A model generated the notes under the pieces. It had not been told where the DNA came from and searched no databases. It was given only the letters and a program-made list of their open reading frames with translations. A stretch of DNA of 64,000 nt from Mytilus californianus (lineage: Eukaryota > Mollusca > Bivalvia > Mytilida > Mytilidae), in NCBI RefSeq assembly GCF_021869535.1, contig NW_026262659.1:372001-436000 (forward strand), in the 5' to 3' direction. Position numbers and translations under genes: made by a program. Below, in pieces: positions 34,101-45,500 of the stretch (position 1 is the first letter of the stretch; each line of letters starts with the position of its first letter).

Positions 34101-35400
34101 TTCTCTTCAGTGTCTATGTATTCAAAAGGGGCTTTATTTCTATATTCTACAATCTTTAGGTCATTTTTGTCTATTCTTTATTTTTTTGGTCTGTCTCTAT
34201 TTTTTAATATTTTAGACCCATTATTCTCTATTCTGTAAACTTTACTCAGACCCTCATGAAAACGTTACTAAACAACTTTAACAAGTTTTACATAGTTGTA
34301 CTGGTTGTATAAATAGTCAAATGATAATAATGTGTACAGATATAACGGTCACTATCAAGAATCTTCTATCAGTACAGAACTAATGGATTAATGGAACGGT
34401 CAGTTACTCAAAGATGACTTTGAATTAATATTCTACTTCAAATTAATGATATATGAATTGTATTGTTATTTTATTAAATACACATTATGGAGCTATTACT
34501 CTGACTTATAAAGAATGATGACAAATTGCCATGGATATACTATAAAACAATTGTTACCATAGACTAGGGATAACAGACTACTGCAGAGAAGTTGAAGATA
34601 TATAACAAAACAAACAAGTCTTATGCAGACAATATGCACTTGTACACATACAATTTCCTATCATTATAAATTACAGCACTTCTGATATAATACTTAATAC
34701 ATATAGACATTTGTCTACCTGTTTTATATTCTACTTCTAATTAGGCACCAAGGTCAATGGCCTATCTGAATCAGTGGTGGATCCAGAAATTTTCATAAGG
34801 GGGGCCCGCTCCAGCCAAATTTTCCCCACAAAACCTAAATCCGCCTCTGTGAATGAGACTTTCAGCCATATAAAGAATCTATCAAATCATGATGAACTTT
34901 GTATTTTAAGGAATAAGAGTCAAATGTTCCTTTTCATTAACTTTTAGAATCTACATTACAAACATTTGTGACAAGTGTCATGGATTTCTGTCTCACTGAC
35001 ATATACCATATGTCTCCCTTTAATCCACACTACCATAAAACCAGTTACAACACATAACCTTTTTAGGTACCAAATGTAGGTAAATATATAGTAAAAATCA
35101 AATCCGTCTCCCACCACCTTAATTCAACTTCCAAATATATTGTGAGCTCAAATGTTTGCCACTTTTCAGAATTGCTGGATTGAAAACTGTCTACTGACTG
35201 TACTAAGTGATTTCTTAACAATCTTATACTACATCATTTTATAAACTTTTCCAATTAAAATTAAAAGCATATATTCAGAATCAGGAAGAAATCTTTGTCT
35301 AAAAAAATACTTTATATCAACTAACTCAGTTAGAAGTGCTTTTAAAATTTCATACAATAAAAAATCGGTATAATTATGATGTATGTAGACCTAACCATGT
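31170..35400. other. Convergent intergenic region between DCTD and UBE2A
   Basis: No gene recognised. It contains a diverged repeat (31400-31600, gttggaggcttaactctgac twice), the end of an element with a GC-rich hairpin ccccctccgctacggcgggg at 32470-32490, and a short element-like piece at 34773-34850 (cagtggtggatccag ... aaatccgcctctg). The remainder is AT-rich and featureless. Confidence 0.55.
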
Positions 35401-35403
35401 TTG

Positions 35404-35550
35404 TCAATCGTCATCAATAGACCCATGAAATATCCAACTTTCTTCTACGATAACTTTAACTCGTTTCTCATACTCTCTTTTATTGTCTTTGTATAGCTGA
35501 GCTGCCACATTATTTGCAGGACTATTTGGATTTGGTTCATCAAGCAATGA
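35404..35550 (-). CDS. UBE2A: UBE2A alternative last exon b
   Basis: Acceptor taatttcag, phase 0. Encodes [20 protein letters not shown] then [19 protein letters not shown], ending IFHGSIDDD and TGA. The core matches the vertebrate last exon; the tail differs. The farther of the two alternatives, about 2.5 kb after exon 4. Confidence 0.93.
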   Translation of the reverse strand, partial: SLLDEPNPNSPANNVAAQLYKDNKREYEKRVKVIVEESWIFHGSIDDD

Positions 35551-38500
35551 CTGAAATTATACCCAATTTCACAATTTACAGTATTTTATGACTATACGAA
35601 AACGTCCATTGATATTGTTTTTAACCAGGAAACTACTATTGTATAAATGAACTGTTAACACAGAGATTTGTCTTGTCTGTGTGACCTATTACAAACTTAA
35701 AATATGTTGAAGCCCTGACTTTGGTAACAGCACACCCAAGTCTCACTTCTAAGACTATCATTGCAGGCGAGAGAAAAAACCAGAGAAGCTTATTCCCTTA
35801 CCAACATGATCAAGATCTCTGAAATGTTTAAGTCATACTACATAAATAATTATCACAGAAAAAATCCTAAAACTTTCTCATTTCAGATATCTGATCATAA
35901 AAATGCTTTGATTAAGATTGTTCTCAATCATAAGTTTATTTTTGTAAAATATGTGATAATACACAAGTGAAAATAAAATAAAATTCCTTGATTGGCTGGT
36001 TTTACAGCTGATTAAAAACCTGATGAGATATTTACCTACACATGTATATGATAAATTATCCGTGTGTCAGGCATATGTTTAGTTTTTTTTTGTGTTGTGC
36101 TTACTGAAACAATACCATACCTCACACTCTACTTAACAAGATAAATGACAGGAACACATCTAAATGGTACTATTTCATCAAAGTTAACATTAACAAACAT
36201 ATGTTGCCCTATCAGAAATGACTGTAAGGGGCTGTCTCATAACATTTTTTAATGAAATTCAAATTCTTTACCTCAACAGTAAAAAGGAAACAAGTTCAAA
36301 TGACATGACTTTATTTTCAGAATTAACAGCTCAATATTTGTTCAAATACTGATTTACAATCTAAAATAATATTAGTTATAACATCTATGTGTAGTTTAAC
36401 ATTAACTACACCAAAAAAGGAAAAAGTTCTGAGACAACCCCTTAAAAGGAAAAGATATGTGTACATTATCAATGGAGAGATTTTTAACTGTAACAAAAAA
36501 TATCGCATGTCTAATTATAAAAGCTGTTGCTATGACAATTCTTTAGTTGTGTCCTCCTCATCGTCCGAATCATCTTGCCAGCTTTGTTGCACTATTGATG
36601 CTACTTTTTTCTCATATTCTCGACGATTTTCTCTATATAACTGAGCAGCTTCATTATTTGCTGGGCTATTTGGATTTGGATCGTGAAGTAAAGACTAAAA
36701 TCAGAAACAAACAATAATGTGCTAGGATGACAGAAATGGATGATGTGGATGACCTAAAGTAATGTCTATAACATTCAACTAGATTAAAAGTCAGGCATAT
36801 GTATAATTTTACCATCTTGCACCTATAGTAAGGGAAGTAACAAACTTAAGACAATAATCACTCAATTCGTTATAATTTACTAATATTGTGAAGAAACATT
36901 TCCACATTCACTAAATTATATGATCATGTTAATTTTTGGTAATTTCATTGTTATACACATACATATTTGAATATCTGTTAAAATTGCCTGACTGTAACAA
37001 ATATCCTCGACTTCAGTAACTTTAAATTTGTTTTTTGTTTATTTAGTTTTCAATAAAATGGGTTATGTCATGTAATATCGTACAAATGATACCATGGCTG
37101 ATACTTATTATCCGTATAACCTTACCTGTATAGAGGTAAATATGGTTAATACCTGTATAGAGGTAAATATGGTTAATACCTGTATAGAGGTAAATATGGC
37201 TGATTGTTAATACCTGTATAGAGGTTAACATGGCTGATGGTTAATACCTGTATAGAGGTAAATATGGCTGATGGTTAATACCTGTATAGAGGTAAATATG
37301 GCTGATGGTTAATACCTGTATGGAGGTAAATATGGCTGATGGTTAATACCTGTATAGAGGTAAATATGGCTGATGGTTAATACCTGTATGGAGGTAAATA
37401 TGGCTGATGGTTAATACCTGTATAGAGGTAAATATGGCTGATGGTTAATACCTGTATGGAGGTAAATATGGCTAATGGTTAATACCTATATAGAGGTAAA
37501 TATGGCTGATGGTTAATACCTGTATGGAGGTAAATATGGCTGATGGTTAATACCTGTATGGAGGTAAATATGACTGATGGTTAATACCTGTATGGAGGTA
37601 AATATGGCTAATGGTTAATACCTGTATAGAGGTAAATATGGCTAATGGTTAATACCTGTATGGAGGTAAATATGGCTAATGGTTAATACCTGTATAAAGG
37701 TAAATATGGCTGATGGTTAATACCTGTATAGAGGTAAATATGGCTGATGGTTAATACCTGTATAGAGGTTAATATGGCTGATGGTTAATACCCGTATAGA
37801 GGTAAATATGGCTGATGGTTAATACCTGTAAAGAGGTTATCATGGCTGATGGTTTATACCTGTATAGAATATGGCTTGTGTTATATATATGTATAAACTT
37901 ACCTTACCTGTATAGATGTAAATATGGCTAGTGTTATATATATGTATAACCTTACCTCTATAGAGGTAAATATGGTTAGTGTTATACATACGTATAACCT
38001 TATTTGTATAAAGGTAAATATTGCTAGTGTTATATATATGTATAACCTTACCTGTATAGAGGTTAAAATGGCTGATGCATCATATGTAGGACTCCATCTA
38101 TTTTGTAAAATATCTAAACATATACTACCATCAGCATAAACTGAAACAAAACAATGCAGTACAATGTTAGTATACATTGTATATTATAAGTACATGATCA
38201 ACAAACAATTCAAACAAATACATAAAATATCAATAAATAAATACATTCCTTCAACATAAAGTGTTGTGGATTGATGGTAATCGTTGAATTTTGTATAAAA
38301 CACAAAGACAGATGTGTCTGAATGTACATTGGGACTCGAGATTATACTTAGCTCATAATCAAACTGAGTATGTTTGTGCATTAAGACCTAAGACAGGGCT
38401 CACACTACTTCAAAATCATAGGGAGAAGTGACCTCTTTTTTTGAAACTGGTAGGGAGAAGTGGTGAGATTTGAAAGAGAAGTGCTCGTTCGCATAGCTAC

Positions 38501-41500
38501 GATGTTTGGTTTTTATTACTATAATATAAAGGGCCATATGTGTCCTTTTTTTTATATCTGTGTTCAATTCATATCTGAGTCAATTAAAGTAATAGTTGTT
38601 TCAGTTTATGTTTTTAATAGTCATTTATAGTTGCATAATTATATTAATCCTCTTGTCAGAATCTAGCTTAGTTCCTACTAAATATCTAGCACTTAAAAGA
38701 ACTTTTTTATATCAAAAAGGAAAAAAAAGAATCATATACTAATTAAATTGCAATTAAAAAGCTATTCTGTTTATCATCTTAATGAAATTCACTGTTTCTC
38801 AATAAAAAGATATATAAATTTAACAAAGTAAAGCAACTTTAATCAATAAATTGAAACAATGCATTTACATGGAAATATATACATTTAGCAAGGAGATTTA
38901 ACCAAAAGTCTATTAATGCGTGTGGAATGCGTAATTTTCACTTTTGGGGTCATAATTCTTTTGTCAGTTGTTCAATTCAGGCGTCTGTATTTATTATAGT
39001 AAGATTACGGATTTCGGTCATAGCTGGTCGGCTTCCGATGAATCCCACCTCTGATCCGTGGTTCGTACAAATATTTCAATGGCCGACGAAGAAAATTTAC
39101 GAAAATAAACAAAAAAGTTTGACAAGCGATTCGAAAAGAAATATGACGCTTTTAATGCAAATTTCAAATATTAACTAAAGGCAATTTTTATCACTTTCTA
39201 ATGAAGTAACAAACTTATTTTGCCAAAAATCAGAATGTTTTGATATACGACCTCGAGTAACAAGTACAGGAAATGAAAGAAAATACTTCATAAAAGTTGT
39301 TTCTTTTAAATAACATATGACAAATCTGTAAAGTCAATACTTTCACATCTTTTCTAAAGAAATAAATCGTTTATGTCTTTGAATTTCTTCACTTTTAAAT
39401 GAAAAATGTGCTGTTTCATTAACTTGGTAAGAAGTGGAAATTGCAGATGACGAAAGCGACTATTGTGACCACCAGGGCCATAGACGGATCCAGGGACAGG
39501 CCCCCCCTTTTGTGGGAAAAATTTGGTTGATTATATAGGGAATCACTGAAGCATGATTTTGACGGTTGGGCAAAGCGAAGTGACGGACGGAAAAGCTACT
39601 TTTTCGCCCCAGTCGCCTGCTAGCATGAGCCATGCTAGCAATAAGTCAAGCTCTAAATCATCCTATGGATGTTTGTACATTGAGACCTAAGAATGTATGT
39701 CAAGCTTATCATCCTGAGGATGTTTGTGCATTCAAACGTAAGAATGTGTCTACTCTTAATCATTTAGAATATGTTTGTGCACTGAGACCTAAAAATATGT
39801 CAAGCTCTATATCATCCTGAGGATGTTTTAGCATTAGGATCTAAGAATAAGTCAAGCTCTATATCATCCTGAGGATGTTTTAGCATTAGGACCTAAGAAT
39901 ATGTCAAGCTCTATATCATCCTGAGGATGTTTTAGCTTTAGGACCTAAGAATATGTCAAGCTCTACATGTATATCATCCTGAGGATGTTTGTGCATTAGG
40001 ACCTAAGAATAAGTCAAGCTCTATATCATCCTGAGGATGCTTTAGCATTAGGACCTACATGTAAGAATGTGTCAAGCTCTACATGTATATCATCCTGAGG
40101 ATGTTTTAGCGTTAGGACCTAAGAATGTGTCAAGCTCTACATGTATATATCATCCTGAGGATGTTTTAGCATTAGGACCTAAGAATAAGTCAAGCTCTAT
40201 ATCATCCTGAGGATGTTTTAGCATTAGGACCTAAGAATGTGTCAAGCTCTACATGTATATCATCCTGGGATGTTTTAGCATTAGGACCTAAGAATAAGTC
40301 AAGCTCTATATCATCCTGAGGATGTTTTAGCATTAGGACCTAAGAATGTGTCAAGCTCTACATGTATATCATCCTGGGATGTTTTAGCATTAGGACCTAA
40401 GAATAAGTCAAGCTCTATATCATCCTGAGGATGTTTTAGCATTAGGACCTAAGAATGTGTCAAGCTCTACATGTATATCATCCTGAGGATGTTTTAGCAT
40501 TAGGACCTAAGAATGTGTCAAGCTCTACATGTATATATCATCCTGGGGATGTTTGTGCATTAAGACCTAAGAATATGTCTGCTCTAGAGTATATTTGTGC
40601 ATTAAGACCTAAGAATATGTCTGCTCTAGAGTATGTTTGTGCATTAAGACCTAAGAATATGTCTGCTCTAAAGTATGTTTGTGCATTAAGACCATGAATA
40701 TGTCTGCTCTAACAGTATGTTTGTGCATTAAGACCTAAGAATATGTCTGCTCTAGAGTATGTTTGTGCATTAAGACCTAAGAATATGAATATGTCTGCTC
40801 TAGAGTATGTTTGTTCATTAAGACCTAAGAATATGTCTGCTCTAGAGTATGTTTGTGCATTAAGACCTAAGAATATGTCTGCTCTAGATTATGTTTGTGC
40901 ATTAAGACCTATGAATATGTCTGCTCTTACAGTATGTTTGTGCATTAAGACCTAAGAATATGTCTGCTCTAGAGTATGTTTGTGCATTAAGACCTATGAA
41001 TATGTCTGCTATAGAGTATGTTTGTGCATTAAGACCTAAGAATATGTCTGCTCTAGAGTATGTTTGTGCATTAAGACCTAAGAATATGTCTGCTCTAAAT
41101 TATGTTTGTGCATTAAGACCTAAGAATATGTCTGCTCTACAGTATGTTTGTGCATTAAGACCTAAGAATATGTCTGCTCTAGAGTATGTTTGTGCATTAA
41201 GACCTATGAATATGTCTGCTATAGAGTATGTTTGTGCATTAAGACTTATGAATATGTCTGCTCTAGAGTATGTTTGTGCATTTAGACCTAAGAATATGTC
41301 AAGCTCTAAATCATTCAAAGTATGTTTGTATTAAATACACACTTACCATTAGGGTGAAACATTTTAGATACAAATCGTACTGTAGGAGGTTTATTTGGAT
41401 ATTCTTCAGTGAATTCTACTGTTAATTTAAATGTACCATCTTCAAAAGGTGTGTCATGTGGACTAAAACAGAAAAAAATAAAAAATAAAGTTAATGAAGC

Positions 41501-42521
41501 AAGCAATAAAATAAGACATTGTAAACAAAATACTGCAACTTCCTGTAAAGACATTTTATACCTAAATAGATGATGCCTTTTCAAAAGGCAATGCCTGGTG
41601 AATATTATATTGGATACAACAAAAGTTAAAAAACAGGGACAGGATCATATCATTTCAGTTCTCACAAAGGCTAGTCCATGAGTCCTGGACTCATGCAAAT
41701 CTGTTAGGACTCACCAGTTTCATTATTTTCAAAACTGGTGAGTCCAAAGATGCATCAAAATTGTAAAATGCTGTATCAATTGAACACTTATATCATCATT
41801 TTATAACAAAAGTTTTAAAAATAATCTAAATTTGATGCCATTTTCTTGCTCTTTTATGTCATGAAGACTGGAATAATAAATTATATAGCAATAAAATTGT
41901 ACCTTCTCACTGTTGGACTTGCCATGGCCAAAAAAGTTGAGTCCCTTGACTCCCCTTCAAAAATCCTTAGTGAGAACCTTGCATTTGTTGATTTTTTCAA
42001 AGGTTCATCAGAATCCTAATACAAATATTGTCATACATGTAACTCTTTATATTTTTAAAAAATAAAATATGTCTTCTTCTTCCAAATACTGCCCACATTC
42101 AACATGATGAATATTCTTGCAAGTTGCGCATGATTAAAAAACTGGTTAAAAACAAATTGTTGATCGATTTAGTTAGAAGTTTTGGTCACTTGAGACTTGA
42201 ATATCTCAAGAGACTTCGATGTAACGATATCTGGAGGCAGATGTAAACATTGAAACAGAGAAAAATGATTTATTTACCACACTAGTTCTTGCAAATATTT
42301 TAATTACAATCTTTGCCAGAAAAACAGACAACGGTAGTAATGATGGGACCTTTTGTTTCTTATATTTGGACTTATAGTTAATTGCAGGGTATTGTACATT
42401 GCTTATGCCAATAGAATCTAACTAAAATTTATGTAAAACTCAACTTCAGGCCTGTAGATTCCAAAGTTTATCATGAAGACTGATTACTTGTAAAACAATA
42501 TACAATACAATATAAATAAAC

Positions 42522-42560
<39 letters not shown>

Positions 42561-45500
42561 AGAGCTCCAGATAAGAATTCACAAATTGAGGTTTTTACCC
42601 ACCATTTTTTTTATGTAATTGGGTGATAAAGTTTTTTAATTGCATTATCAATTCCAATTCACCCCTCAAGCAAATATCAAATTGGGTTTTTCACCACCAA
42701 GCTCCTTAATGTATTGGGTTTTTTCATCAACACAATATTGAATATTTAGGCACGTTATAATCACATTATATCAACCCCAGATGTGTTTCCATCTTAAATG
42801 TGTTTCTTTCTTTGTAGAATATGTGCTAGCTGTTTTATTTAGTTTATTCACTGACGAGCAATTGTACATTTAATTTGTGTACCGTTTTAAACGTTCTGTC
42901 AGTTTTGTATTTTCTCAAAACTTATGTAAACTGCAGCTGGTGTCACTAGTTGGACAGGAACTAATTGCCTTTCTAGATCCCATATGATCAGCCTACAGTT
43001 TAATTATACATGTTATAGTTGGGGTAGGTGTGGCTAAGTGTTTAGATTTTTGTGTCATATATGTGAAATTTAGGTGCTGTAAGAAAGTTTTGCCAGTCCT
43101 TTCACCTATTTGCCAGATCTACTTTATTAAAAAGTAGTTTCCAGATTTAAGATATACCCCCAAAACCTTGAGGTTTATTGGGTGGTTTATAATGACGGAG
43201 ACCACATTCAACTTAAATTTACAAATAATTCTGCAACATCAAGTAAATAAATGACAATGTTATACTGCACTTGCCAATAAGACAACTATCTTAAGCATCT
43301 AGAACAATTAGACCAAAAACAAAGAAAGTGTCAAGCTGCATTGACGCAAAAAAATGGATATGTGTATTCACTCATCAACTAAAATGAAAAAAATAATATA
43401 TATACTGTTTTCGTTTAATTCAATTTACATAAATCTGGGTTAAGTTGTCCCTTATCAGAACTTGTGGTTTCCGATGCTTTCAAACTACATATCATGTCAT
43501 AATTGATTTGGCCTTTCACTTTTTCCAACTGATTTCTTTTTTTGACGGAACCCCGTGTTTATCGCTCTAGCAATGTTCTCGTTATGGTAGGCAAACACAC
43601 CTGTGCGTTCAATTGCCGCTTCCTAAAATCACTAGCTAGTCTTGTTATCATCATAACTTTCCCTCAGCTATCAAAAAGAAGCCGAAAACATGCTTCTATT
43701 CAATATTTTTACCGGACATTTACTTTCGTTTTAATTCATTGTATGTTATGATAATGCCCGAGCAGTTCGAAAAAATATGACAGCATGTCACACGCTAATT
43801 TGATAAACGCCGAGAAGATCGAAATGTTTTCATAAACAAGTGTACCTTTTGAGCAACGGAAAATTCCAACAGGGACCCATTACAGCTACTTGATGCAGGG
43901 CTCTATTTTTAGAACGAAAGGACATTTCCAATTATAAATATTATAAAAATAGATTTACGCGACGACTGTAATCAAGTAAGGGTAAATAACGCAAATGATA
44001 GCAAATAAAAGCGTTAAGAACAGGGCTTCCAAAATTTCCTGACGACAGCCGGACATTTTTCAAAGAAATATTTTTGACGGTCAATGATCAGCTGGATACT
44101 TAAATGTAACTGAGAGGATGCATAAATTGATATATGTGTCTAAATAATTAGTAGTGTTATATGCAATAAAATTATTTATAACTGTTTTGTTTTCTTCATT
44201 CTAAAAATAAATAAAATATTATCCTCGGTATTGTGTCATTTTTCTGTGTATCGTAATACAGTAACCATCATTGCATCAATCAGCTTCAGTACCTGACTGT
44301 TCTCATGTTTTTGTTTCTGTTTATATAATCTATCTTCTCTCTGTGAGTACTTAACACTTTGTAAATTAAGGCCATCTTATTTGAAACTGTTGATGTTGGC
44401 TTTAATTGCAGTACAACTTGATCATCAATACACGTGATACTTTTCTTTTTGTGTATTGATTACCTGACCACGTGACTTTTACAACTGATGCGGTATTTAT
44501 AGATAACATTGAGGAGGCCCGATGAAGGATATTGTTTTAAACCGTGTAAAATCTACTGAACAGTGATAACATTTTTCTTTGTACAATTTCCCAACCTGAT
44601 TTAGAAAATAAGGAATAAATAAAAACATACTCAGTTGATAAATAATTTAATGAATAACAACATGATATTTTATGTAAGCATATAACAACAATAAAATGTC
44701 AGAAGAGCACAATGCTGACAAACACACGCAATAAATATTACAATGAGCACATTGAAAAGAAGCACAGATCACAGCACAAGATTAGAGTTCATTTAGTCTA
44801 ATTAAAGATTTTACATTCATGAGCTTGCTAAATGCATTGTTCTGATAAACATGGCGGTTACGAACGGATTGCCATTTGCGGATAGCAGGAACAGGGTCAA
44901 AGTCTTTAACATCTACACCTACTAAGCTTATCCTCATAAGTTGATCTAAAGCGTCAATACCTAGACTACACCTTAGTCGATCATAATTCCCACGGCGGGA
45001 CTTAACTTTACGTCGGACATCACCTCTTTCTCTATAACATCGGAAATTGTCTGAATAAATTCGGAGCAGGCATTGTTCTCTTGATATAATTTAGAAGTGA
45101 TCACGGCACCATTTAACTTAGTTAAATCATTTATTGACTGAAATTTGTCCATTGGTTTTTCCTATATATTTTAGTAAATTTTCCCCTTGAGAGTACCCCA
45201 GTATTTAACACAATTTACAGTGTTAAATAAAATAATATATATCATACTTATTCATTTATAAATATCCTTATTTGAAGAATAACTTTTAAATATCAGGATA
45301 CTTTTAAAACTGAATGCTCATTTAAAATAATATCTATAAAGCGTAATTAAATAGGATGTTGTTCCATACACGCTTACACGTTTGACCTCGTTTACCGGAT
45401 TACCTTTATGTACATTGTTATGCATCATTAATTCTATTGATAAAGATAAGCTAAGGACACCTCATCAAAGGTAACAAACCTGTAATCAGTGAATGATTTA

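Noticed and set aside
40455-41334. Plus-strand ORFs of repeated [13 protein letters not shown]
   Set aside because: 42-bp minisatellite in a UBE2A intron, antisense to the gene; unit divisible by three explains the open frames.
41465-41584. N-terminal extension in the ORF overlapping UBE2A exon 3
   Set aside because: The sequence before 41462 is intron: a good acceptor lies there and the upstream residues do not match E2 enzymes, whereas exons 1 and 2 supply the conserved start.
43542-43751. 69-residue ORF inside the inverted-repeat element
   Set aside because: No transposase motif recognised and no support beyond an open frame.
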